Assembly (NCBI GenBank): GCA_964475955.1 | Contig: CAYYZY010000015.1 | Location: forward strand, 1 to 64,000 | Direction of reading: 5' to 3' | DNA length: 64,000 nt | DNA from: DATKZH01 sp964475955 | GTDB lineage: Bacteria; Planctomycetota; Planctomycetia; Pirellulales; Thermoguttaceae | Shown: one piece after another, positions 32,851-40,679 of the stretch | Numbering within the stretch: position 1 is the first letter of the stretch | Layout of the letters: each line of letters opens with the position of its first letter | Translations under genes and position numbers: made by a program | Notes under the pieces: model-generated | The model's input: the letters and a program-made list of their open reading frames with translations, nothing else | Told to the model about the DNA's origin: nothing | Database searches by the model: none

Positions 32851-34149
32851 TCACGACGGGTTCTCGTACCAAAACACGCCGAGCCCCTGCTGGCCCGCGC
32901 CGGGCATCGGCTGGCTTTCCTCGCAGGCAAGCACGTCGAGGTCGCCGTCGCCGTCGAGGTCCAACAGTTCCATGCGGTCGAACTTGATCCCGGCCGGCCC
33001 GCTGATCTCGTGGGCGGTCCACGTCTCTTCCGCCGGGGCCCTGTCGTAGGAGAGCCAGACCACGCCCGACCGGCCGTCCCGCGCGTTCTCACAACTGACC
33101 ACCAAATCGAGCGTGCCGTCGCCGTCCACGTCGCCCGACTCCACGGCCTTGCCCGTGCCCATGTGCTCGGGCATCGCGATCGCGTGCGGCTTCCAGGCGT
33201 CGGCCGGATGCGGTGCAGGGCGAAACCAGAGCAGGCCGTTGTCCCGCGTGGCGCAGAGCACGTCGCGGGCGCCGTCGGCGTCGAGGTCGGCGTCGAGGTC
33301 GGCGAGCGTGAGAAACATCACCTCGTGGTCTCGGCCCCCCACGAGGTGGCTCTTCCACGGCCCGGCCTCGGCGAGAGGGGTGCCGGGGTTTTCCAGCCAA
33401 CGGCACCCGCGCCCGGGGCCCTTGCGGTCGGAGACCAGCACGTCGGCGTCGCCGTCGCCGTCTACGTCGACCGTGCGGAGCGACATCACCCAGCCGGCCG
33501 GCGAGATCGCGTGCCACTTCCACTGGTCGAGCCGGCGCGGATTGGCGGGCGCCTGCCACCATCCGATTTGGCAATCGGCCCCCTTGCCGGCCGCGACCAG
33601 GTCGACGCCGTGCCGGCCGTCGAGCTGCACCGGCGTGCAGAACATCCACATCATGCGTTTCGCGGAAGCCGGAATCGCCTCGGTCGTCCACTGCGCCGGG
33701 TCGAGGTAGGCGGCGGGGTCCTTCGGGGCCCAATGGACGAACATCGTGCGGGTCTTGCCTTCGCAGGAGCTGACCACGTCGGTCCGGCCGTCGCCGTCGA
33801 GGTCAACAAACACCGCGTCTTCGACGTTCGGCGTACGGCCGACCATCACGGCCGGCCAGCGCCGCCTCGCGGCCTCGGGCCCGGGATGCAGATAGACTCT
33901 CGTGATTCCCCCTTGCTCCCAGCCGGTGACCACGTCGGGCCGCCGGTCGCCGTTGACGTCGGCAAGGCGCACGCCGTCGGCCCCTCGGGACCCGTCGTCG
34001 ATCACGTGCCGGGGCCACGGCCGCCCCCGGGAAGGGGCCGCGGCCCAAGCGACCTGGGTGAAGACGAGGCACGTCAGGCAGGCCGCCGCGAGATGCCTCG
34101 GGCGGGGCGCGTGCCGTCGCCTGCACCGTGCAGTTGAACCTACGATCAT
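32851..34149 (-). CDS. secreted FG-GAP/VCBS repeat protein
   Basis: 432 residues from the ATG at 34149 (GAGG 9 bases upstream). Signal peptide HLAAACLTCLVFTQVAWAA. Six Ca-loop repeats: ADVNGDRRPDVV, VDLDGDGRTDVV, VDVDGDGDADVL, a degenerate ADLDADLDADGARDVL with an inserted DADLDAD, GDVDGDGTLDLV and LDLDGDGDLDVL. Predicted propeller, exported, ligand unknown. Only 39 bases separate it from pyrF, in the same direction, so they may share a transcript. It resembles the product of the gene at 23052 in overall design but not closely. Confidence 0.8.
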   Translation of the reverse strand: MIVGSTARCRRRHAPRPRHLAAACLTCLVFTQVAWAAAPSRGRPWPRHVIDDGSRGADGVRLADVNGDRRPDVVTGWEQGGITRVYLHPGPEAARRRWPAVMVGRTPNVEDAVFVDLDGDGRTDVVSSCEGKTRTMFVHWAPKDPAAYLDPAQWTTEAIPASAKRMMWMFCTPVQLDGRHGVDLVAAGKGADCQIGWWQAPANPRRLDQWKWHAISPAGWVMSLRTVDVDGDGDADVLVSDRKGPGRGCRWLENPGTPLAEAGPWKSHLVGGRDHEVMFLTLADLDADLDADGARDVLCATRDNGLLWFRPAPHPADAWKPHAIAMPEHMGTGKAVESGDVDGDGTLDLVVSCENARDGRSGVVWLSYDRAPAEETWTAHEISGPAGIKFDRMELLDLDGDGDLDVLACEESQPMPGAGQQGLGVFWYENPS

Positions 34150-34387
34150 GGGCTTTCGCCTCGTTTCAAAGTAAAGCTGGAAAGAAGACGACTCGCGCAG
34201 GGCCCCCTGCGGCGCGAGTCCCGCAAGACAGCCTCCGCTCAATCGACAGCCTACCCGACGACGGCTGCCTTTGCCAGCCTGCCCGTCCGGCCGGCATTCT
34301 GCGGAATAAACCGGGCCGGTCGGAGATCGTGAATACCGGCGACGTTCGCGGGGCCACGATCACAACGGGGCCGTGGGAGGAAGATCC

Positions 34388-34756
34388 ATGAGATGGCTGG
34401 CGCTGGCGGCGGTGTTTGCACTCGGGTGTGGTGTGGAGAGCCAACGTTCGATGCTCCGCGTGCTCTCGGAGCAGACCTCGCTGGCCACGATCATCCTGAC
34501 CGTCACGGAAGTCAAGGACTACGTGCCCGAGGAGCCGCCCGGTTACGGCGAGCGGGTCGCCCGGGCCTTTCGCACCTCGATCGAGGCGCTGGTCCGCGTG
34601 GGGCAGGAGGTCTCGATCGCGATCGTGGCGCTGGCGCCCTGGCTCGGCGTGCTGCTGGTGCTGGCGTTGGTGCTGTGGCTCCTCTGGCGGCTCGTCCGGC
34701 GCTTCTGCCGCGGGAAGCCGATCCAGGCCGAAGTGGTCGCGCAGTCACAGGTATGA
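34388..34756 (+). CDS. small lipoprotein-like protein with the C-terminal part of DUF4349
   Basis: 122 residues from the ATG at 34388 (GGAGGA 7 bases upstream). The N terminus MRWLALAAVFALGCG looks like a lipoprotein signal with Cys near residue 15. Then SEQTSLATIILTVTEVKDYVP, RVARAFRTSIEALVRV and the membrane helix LGVLLVLALVLWLLWRLVRR match the end of DUF4349 proteins (the T-x-L-A-T-I-x-V strand and the membrane anchor), whose first 150 residues or so are absent. It is either a natural short form or an internal deletion joining signal and tail. Confidence 0.5.
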   Translation: MRWLALAAVFALGCGVESQRSMLRVLSEQTSLATIILTVTEVKDYVPEEPPGYGERVARAFRTSIEALVRVGQEVSIAIVALAPWLGVLLVLALVLWLLWRLVRRFCRGKPIQAEVVAQSQV

Positions 34757-34771
34757 TAGGGAAGAAGGTAG

Positions 34772-34875
34772 TCTCGCAAAGGCGCCAAGGCGTGAAGAAG
34801 GGAAGAAGCGAAGGAGTCGGCAGGACGAGATGGTTGTCCTTCATCTTCCTTCGCGCCTCTGCGCCTTGGCGAGAT
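34772..34875. repeat. imperfect inverted repeat
   Basis: Left arm around TCTCGCAAAGGCGCCAAGGC (34772-34791) and the complementary arm AGAGGCGCGAAGG/TCTCGCCAAGGCGC read from the other strand (about 34848-34874). About 21 of 26 positions pair, with a loop of some 50 bases. It follows the DUF4349-tail gene. Confidence 0.4.
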
Positions 34876-34961
34876 CTCTTCCTGCAAGACACGCGCGCAG
34901 CGTGCGCAGAAGTCGTAGTCCGGCAATCTACGGACCGCGCAAGGGACCACGGCCGCGACGC

Positions 34962-34987
34962 AGCCGTGGGGCACGTTGCCAACGTGC
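34962..34987 (+). repeat. palindromic repeat around GCACGTT-GCC-AACGTGC, copy 2
   Basis: Same as 24292-24317 apart from one loop base, including the AGCCGTGGG lead. It is followed by ATGCCCCACGTATCGTGCC, a second partly palindromic stretch. Confidence 0.5.
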
Positions 34988-35043
34988 CCGGCACGATGGA
35001 ATCATGCCCCACGTATCGTGCCCCACGTGATGCCCTCGGCACG

Positions 35044-36402
35044 TCAGAGTTCCTGCGTGAGGCCCGGCTGCGGGCAGGGGTAGATGCCGTCGGGGCCGTC
35101 GTGGATGGGGGCGGGGGTGTCGAAGCTGAGGTTGTCGACGTCGTCGATGTACTGGAAGTCGGACTGCATCACCTGGTCCCAGGTGACCTCCTTGCCCATG
35201 TGGGTTGCCGCCCGGCCCATCAGCGCGGCGATTTCGGCCTCGCCGGCGCGGTGGGCCTCGTTGTGCGGCTTGTCCTGGCGGATGGCGTCCAGAAGCAACT
35301 GCCATTCGACCACGTACGGGTTCGGATCGGGCCGGCCGAACTCCCAGACCAGGTTCTCCTTGGCCATGTCGTGGCCCTTGTAGATCCGCGTGTTGGGCTG
35401 GGCCAGGGTCGCCATGAGCACGGCGGAGCCCTTCGAGCCGTGGGCGTAGTCGGCGTAGGTGTTCCAGCAATTGGCCATGTGCCGCGAGAAGGCGAACAGC
35501 TTCGTGCCGTCCGGAAATGTGTACTCGACGGTGTAGTGGTCGAAGTAGTTCCCCGCCTGCTCGTAGCAGCGGCCGCCCATCCCCTGGGCCTTGACCGGCC
35601 AGGCCCCCTTGGTCCAGCAGGCGACGTCGACGTTGTGGCAGTGCCAGTCGATGAAGAAGCCGGAACAGAGCCAGTTGAAGCGCGACGCGTTGCGAAGCTG
35701 GAAGACCATCTCGCTTTGGTCCTTGGGCCGGCGCGGGCAGTGGACCGGCCCGTGTACGCGGTAGATCCGCAGCGTGTGCAGGTCGCCGATGGCCCCGTCG
35801 TGGATGCGCCGGATCACCTCTTCGCGCGCCTCGGAGTGGCGCCACATAAAACCGACGGCGACCTTCAGCCCCTTCTTCTCGGAAAGCTCCGCCGCTTTGA
35901 ACCAGCGCCGGCAGGCGGGCGGGTCGGTGGCGAACGACTTCTCGGCGAACACGTTGACGCCGCGATTGACCGCGTACTCAAACATCATCGGCCGGAAAGC
36001 GGCGTGGGTCGTAAGCAGCACCACGTCGCCGGGGTCGAGCGAGTCGATCGCGTGCTTGTAGGCGTCGAACCCGATGAACTGGTGATCGGGGCTCACGTTG
36101 ACTTTGTCGGGGGCGACGTTGGTCAGCCGTTTGAGGCTCCCCTGGAGGCGGTCGTCGAACAGGTCGGCCATGGCGTGGAGTTTGACCGGCCCGCCGATGG
36201 TCGCGAAGGCGTTGGCCACGGCGCCCGTTCCGCGGCCCCCGCAACCGACCAGGGCGAGCTTGATCGTCGAATTCTCGGCCGCGTGACAGTACGGCACGGC
36301 CACCCCGGCCAGTGCCGACGCGCCCGCCACTTTACCCGAGGTCTTGAGGAACTGGCGGCGCGATTGCGAAGCGGTCGGCCGTTTCGTGGGGGACGGCTTC
36401 AT
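35044..36402 (-). CDS. Gfo/Idh/MocA family oxidoreductase, Tat-exported
   Basis: 452 residues from the ATG at 36402 (GGAG 6 bases upstream). Twin-arginine signal SRRQFLKTSGKVAG at 14-27 with a hydrophobic stretch up to CHAAEN. Rossmann motif LALVGCGGRGTGA, then the EKSFATD motif (the EKP of the family, with Ser for Pro) and GFMWRHSEAREE; the second, substrate domain fills the rest. Such proteins are NAD(P)-dependent sugar or cyclitol dehydrogenases, and planctomycetes have dozens of Tat-exported ones. Last gene of the sulfatase-DAHP synthase-oxidoreductase unit, 41 bases behind the previous gene. Confidence 0.85.
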   Translation of the reverse strand: MKPSPTKRPTASQSRRQFLKTSGKVAGASALAGVAVPYCHAAENSTIKLALVGCGGRGTGAVANAFATIGGPVKLHAMADLFDDRLQGSLKRLTNVAPDKVNVSPDHQFIGFDAYKHAIDSLDPGDVVLLTTHAAFRPMMFEYAVNRGVNVFAEKSFATDPPACRRWFKAAELSEKKGLKVAVGFMWRHSEAREEVIRRIHDGAIGDLHTLRIYRVHGPVHCPRRPKDQSEMVFQLRNASRFNWLCSGFFIDWHCHNVDVACWTKGAWPVKAQGMGGRCYEQAGNYFDHYTVEYTFPDGTKLFAFSRHMANCWNTYADYAHGSKGSAVLMATLAQPNTRIYKGHDMAKENLVWEFGRPDPNPYVVEWQLLLDAIRQDKPHNEAHRAGEAEIAALMGRAATHMGKEVTWDQVMQSDFQYIDDVDNLSFDTPAPIHDGPDGIYPCPQPGLTQEL

Positions 36403-36443
36403 GGAGGGCTCCTTCGAGGGAGGAAGATGGTTGGGGACGGACT

Positions 36444-37487
36444 TCACTGCCACCGGCCGGCGGCCTCGAGCACGAGGCGTTCGGTGGTTTCCCAGTCGAT
36501 GCAGCCGTCGGTGATCGACTGGCCGTAGACCAGATTGCCCGACGGCTGGGGAAACGGCTGGTTGCCTGCGGCGAGGTTGCTTTCGAGCATGGCCGCGACG
36601 ATCGCGTCCGTGCCCGACTCGTGCTGCGCGAGCAGGTCGCGGAGCACGTCAGGTTGGCGATTGGGGTCTTTTTCGCTGTTGCCGTGGCTGCAATCGACGA
36701 CCACGACCCGTTCGAGGCCGGCCTCGGCGAGCCGACGGGCGGTGTCGGCCACCTGCTCGGCGGAGTAGTTCGGGCCGCGGTCGCCCCCGCGGAGCACCAG
36801 GTGGCAATCGGGGTTGCCGGTCGTGGTGACGGCCGAGGCCACCCCGTCGCCGCTGATGCCGAAGAAGGTCTGCGGTTGGCGCGCGGCCTTGATGGCGTTG
36901 ACGGCCGGGCTGATGGCGCCGGTCGTCGTGTTCTTGAATCCCAGCGGCATGGAGAGGCCCGAGGCCATCTGGCGGTGGGTCTGCGACTCGGTCGTGCGCG
37001 CGCCGATGGCCGACCAGCAGATCAGGTCGGCGATGTACTGCGGCGTGATCGGGTCCAACAGCTCGGTGGCCGTGGGGACGCCAAGCGCGATCACGTCGCC
37101 CAGAAACCGGCGGGCGACGCGGAGCCCCTCGGGGATGTCGTCCGACCCGTCGAGCCGCGGGTCCATGACGAGCCCCTTCCACCCAAGCGTGGTGCGGGGC
37201 TTCTCGAAATAGCAGCGCATCACGATCAGCACGCGATCTTCCACGCGATCGATCAGACGCCGCAGCCGCCCGGCGTACTCCAGGCCGGCCCGCGTGTCGT
37301 GAATGGAACACGGGCCGACGATCAACAGCAGCCGGGGATCGCGGCGGCGGAAGACGTCGCGCACCTGTTGCCGCGCTTCGGCGACGAACTCCTCCTGCGC
37401 GCCGGCGCGCGGGATCTCGTGGAGCAACAGCGCCGGCGCCGGCAGCGGGATATTCGACGCGATGTTGAGATTCGTAACCTGTCGCAT
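36444..37487 (-). CDS. 3-deoxy-7-phosphoheptulonate (DAHP) synthase, class I
   Basis: Condenses phosphoenolpyruvate and erythrose 4-phosphate, first step of the shikimate pathway. 347 residues with LIVGPCSIHD (55-64), RCYFEKPRTTLGWKG (91-105), PLGFKNTTTG and VVVDCSHGNSEKD; all are hallmarks of AroF/G/H-type enzymes. I cannot tell which feedback class it belongs to. It is placed oddly between a sulfatase (6 bases upstream) and an exported oxidoreductase, and no other aromatic-pathway gene is nearby. Confidence 0.93.
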   Translation of the reverse strand: MRQVTNLNIASNIPLPAPALLLHEIPRAGAQEEFVAEARQQVRDVFRRRDPRLLLIVGPCSIHDTRAGLEYAGRLRRLIDRVEDRVLIVMRCYFEKPRTTLGWKGLVMDPRLDGSDDIPEGLRVARRFLGDVIALGVPTATELLDPITPQYIADLICWSAIGARTTESQTHRQMASGLSMPLGFKNTTTGAISPAVNAIKAARQPQTFFGISGDGVASAVTTTGNPDCHLVLRGGDRGPNYSAEQVADTARRLAEAGLERVVVVDCSHGNSEKDPNRQPDVLRDLLAQHESGTDAIVAAMLESNLAAGNQPFPQPSGNLVYGQSITDGCIDWETTERLVLEAAGRWQ

Positions 37488-37493
37488 TGCGTC

Positions 37494-39020
37494 TCACTCG
37501 TCCAGCGGTCGCGTGGGGAAAGCCTCGCTCGGCGCGTGCTCGTCGCGCATGATCTTGCGGATCCGGTCGACGACCTCCGGGCGCTCGGCCGCCAGGTCGC
37601 ACGATTCGCCGACGTCGGCCTCCAGGTCGTACAGTTCGATGGCGAGCGGGTCGGGATTGTTGCGGCGGAGCATCTGCTGGCGGACCCCCTTCCACTTGCC
37701 CATGCGCACGGCCTGCTGGCCGCCGTAGCCGCCGAACTCCCAGTAGAGGAACTCGTGCTGCTTCTGCTCGCCGGGGCGTCCCAGGAGCGTGGGGGCGAAG
37801 CTGATGCCGTCGATCCCCTCCGGCGGCTCGGTGCCGGTGATCTCGGCCACGGTCGGCATCACGTCGTAGAACGCGGAGACGTGGTCGGTGGTCGTCCCCG
37901 GCTCGATCCTGCCGGTCCACCGGGCGATCATCGGCACGCGGATCCCGCCCTCGTAGAGGCTCCCTTTCAAGCCGCGCAACGGGCCCACGCTCTCGAAGAA
38001 CTCGTAGTCGGCCTCCTTCTCGAGATGCGTGGTGCCGTTGTCGGACGAGAACATCACCAGCGTGTTGCGGTCCAGCCCCAGCTCCTCCAGCAGGGCCATG
38101 ATGCGGCCGACGTCCTTATCCAGCCGGCTGATCATCGCGGCGTAGGCGGCCCGCGGCGTCATGTGCGGCGTGTAGCCGTTGCCCAAAAAGGGCGTCTCCT
38201 CCCACTTGCCGAGGTAGGGCTCCAGTTCGTCGTCGGGAATGTGCAGGGCGACGTGGGGGATCGTGGAGGGAAAGTAGAGGAAGAACGGCCCCTCGCGGTT
38301 CCGGCGGACGAAGTCGAGGGCCGCGGCGAGCATCCGGTCGGGCGAGTAGTCGGTGCCTTTGAACGGGGCGTAGCTGGCCGGATCGGTCGGATCGGCGTCG
38401 GGCGGCATCTTGGCGTGGCCGGGGACGGGCGGGTGGTTGTCGAGCGGGACCTTGCGGCCGTTGCGCCAGAGGTGGGCGGGATAATAGCTGTGGGCGTGCG
38501 CCTGGCAGTTGTAGCCGAAGAAGAGATCGAAGCCCTGCGTGTTGGGATCGCCCGTGGTGCCGAAGTTCCCCAGCCCCCACTTGCCGACGGCCGCCGTGGC
38601 GTAGCCCTTCTGCTTGAGCATCTCGGCGAGGGTCACCTCGACGCGGGGGATCGGTTCCTGGCCCATGAAATCGAACCCGTATTGCTCGACCAGGTCGCGC
38701 GGCAGCTTGGCCCTGCGGTTGTTGCGCACGTGCGCGTGCCCGGGGTGCTTGCCGGTCATCAGCACGCAGCGCGAGGGGGCGCACACGGCGTTGCCGCAGT
38801 AGTGCTGCGTGAATCGCATGCCCTCTCGCGCGAGGCGGTCGATGCTCGGCGTCTTGATCTTCTCCTGCCCGTAGCAGCCCAGCTCGGCGTAGCCGAGGTC
38901 GTCGGCCAGGATGTAGACGATGTTGGGCGCATCTTCCGCGGCCCGGCTCGACTCCGGCGCGGCCCAAGCGGCGCCTAGGGCGAGCACCAACGAGGCGGCG
39001 AGCATCCGACGTGGCATCAT
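37494..39020 (-). CDS. sulfatase, formylglycine type
   Basis: 508 residues with a signal peptide (MLAASLVLALGAAWAAPESS). Metal residues in YILADDLGYAE (Asp40, Asp41), catalytic CAPSR at 80-84 whose Cys is converted to formylglycine by a separate enzyme, GKWGLGNFG for the usual GKWHLG (Gly for His), and SSDNGT. Exported arylsulfatase-like enzyme, probably for a sulfated polysaccharide; the substrate class cannot be assigned by eye. ATG at 39020 with GGAGG 7 bases upstream, first gene of a three-gene unit. Confidence 0.9.
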   Translation of the reverse strand: MMPRRMLAASLVLALGAAWAAPESSRAAEDAPNIVYILADDLGYAELGCYGQEKIKTPSIDRLAREGMRFTQHYCGNAVCAPSRCVLMTGKHPGHAHVRNNRRAKLPRDLVEQYGFDFMGQEPIPRVEVTLAEMLKQKGYATAAVGKWGLGNFGTTGDPNTQGFDLFFGYNCQAHAHSYYPAHLWRNGRKVPLDNHPPVPGHAKMPPDADPTDPASYAPFKGTDYSPDRMLAAALDFVRRNREGPFFLYFPSTIPHVALHIPDDELEPYLGKWEETPFLGNGYTPHMTPRAAYAAMISRLDKDVGRIMALLEELGLDRNTLVMFSSDNGTTHLEKEADYEFFESVGPLRGLKGSLYEGGIRVPMIARWTGRIEPGTTTDHVSAFYDVMPTVAEITGTEPPEGIDGISFAPTLLGRPGEQKQHEFLYWEFGGYGGQQAVRMGKWKGVRQQMLRRNNPDPLAIELYDLEADVGESCDLAAERPEVVDRIRKIMRDEHAPSEAFPTRPLDE

Positions 39021-39260
39021 GGCGGGTCCTCCCGTAGCAAGACTCGGTCGTTCAGGCGATCGGTCCGACGGTTCCTAGTGTCGCCTCCGGCGCGGCAATA
39101 TGCAAGCCGCACTCCGCTTCGCTCATGACGACGCTCTTCCATCGTGACGACGCTTCGCGTCGTCACGCACTCCCGGCCGCTTCGCGGCCCCGACGCCGGG
39201 AAAGACGTTCCGGGACGAGCGGTCGCATCGCCGACGCGAAGCGACGGGCGACGAGAAACG

Positions 39261-40486
39261 TCACTTGTGCGGCGGGGCCGGCTTGCGGAAGCGGGCCTTG
39301 GCGTCTTTCTCGGGATCGTAGTCGGGGTTCGGCGCGGGCATCTGCGCGCCGACCTCCCCGCGCCACGCGTGCAGCATGCGGCGGAGCCGGTCGCGTTCGT
39401 CGGGCATCCGGTCGGCCAGGTTGTTGCTCTCGCCGAGGTCGTCCCGCAGGTTGTACAGCTCGACGCGCATGTCTTCGTAGAACTCGATCAGCTTCCAGTC
39501 GCCCGCGCGCACGGCGCCGTAGGGCGTCGCCCCGAAACCGTGATAATGGGGGTAATGCCAGTAGACGGCCTCGCGCCCGAGCCGTGCCTGAGGATCTTTC
39601 AATAGGGGAACGAGGCTCACGCCGTCGACGTCGGCGTTGTGGCTCGCGTCGCCCTCGACGCCCGCGATCTCCAGCAGCGTGGGATAGTAGTCGACGGTGA
39701 TCACCGGCTCGTGCGACACGCTGCCGGGCCGGGTGACGCCGGGCCACTTGACGATCGTCGGCTCGCGCACGCCGCCTTCGTACGTCGAGCCCTTGCCGTC
39801 GCGCAGCGGCTTGTTCTCCGTGGGGTCGCCGTCGCGATCCAGCCCGCCGTTGTCGCCGGTGAACACGATCGCCGTGCGCTTGGCGAGCCCCAGCTCGCGC
39901 AGCTTGGCCAGGATGCGGCCCACGCTGTCGTCGACGCTTCGGACCATCGCCGCGTAGGCCGGGTTGGTGTGCCGCATGCCGGGCTTCACGCGGCCGCCGT
40001 AGCGATCGACGTACTCCTTCTTTCCTTCCACGGGCGTGTGGACGTTGAAGTAGGCGAAGTAGAGGAAGAAGGGGCGGTCGCGGTTTGCTTCGATGATTCG
40101 GAGCGCTTCGTCGGTAAGCCGATCGGTGAGGTACTGGCCCGGCTCGGCTCGGCGCCTTCAGCCACGCGCGCGTCGTACCCACGCTTCCGATAGGGATAGT
40201 AGTACGTGCCGGGATAGCACGTGCCGGCGACCTCGACGTCGAAGCCCTGACGCCGCGGGAAAAAGTCTTCGTCCTCGATAAACCGCTTCTCGGGGTCGCG
40301 GGGCGCCAGGTGCCACTTGCCCACGTGCGCGGTCGCGTAGCCGCCGGCGCGGAGCGCCTCGGCCAACGTCACGTAGCGGTGCTCCAACCGCATGGTCCAG
40401 TCGGGCACCTTGAGGTTGGCGTGGGGGCGGGGGTGGCCGGGGATGAAGTCGGTCACGTGGAGCCGGGCCGGGTACATGCCGGTCAT
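39261..40486 (-). pseudogene. sulfatase remnant: N terminus lost and frame broken
   Basis: The reading begins at MTGMYPARLHVTDFIPG (40486), which in complete sulfatases directly follows the catalytic CxPSRxxLxTG; the catalytic Cys and metal-binding start, about 70 residues plus signal, are absent. GGYATAHVGKWHLAPRDPEKRF is intact. At about 40145 the frame changes: VAEGAEPS continues in another frame as GQYLTDRLTDEALRII, consistent with one base lost. The rest to 39261 (FVFTGDNGG-like IVFTGDNGGLDRDGD, YEGGVREPTIVKWPG) is normal. Two independent lesions make function unlikely. It lies directly behind the active sulfatase gene of the same strand. Confidence 0.8.
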
Positions 40487-40679
40487 GCGTGTCACACGCC
40501 CGGATGCCCGCGTTGGCCGACCACGCCCGGCCGCTTGACAGGCCCGACCGGCCGGCGAACAATCGGTCGTTACCCGGGAACTGCCGGGCGCACCGGTTCT
40601 TCGAGCGGTGCGTTTGCCGGCGGCTGTTCCTAACATTCCCGTACGCCCGCCTCGGTTTCCCACTTGCAGGAGAAGACGC

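Noticed and set aside
31768..34137. 789-codon plus-strand frame opposite pyrF and the FG-GAP gene
   Set aside because: Antisense of two recognised genes; no motifs of its own.
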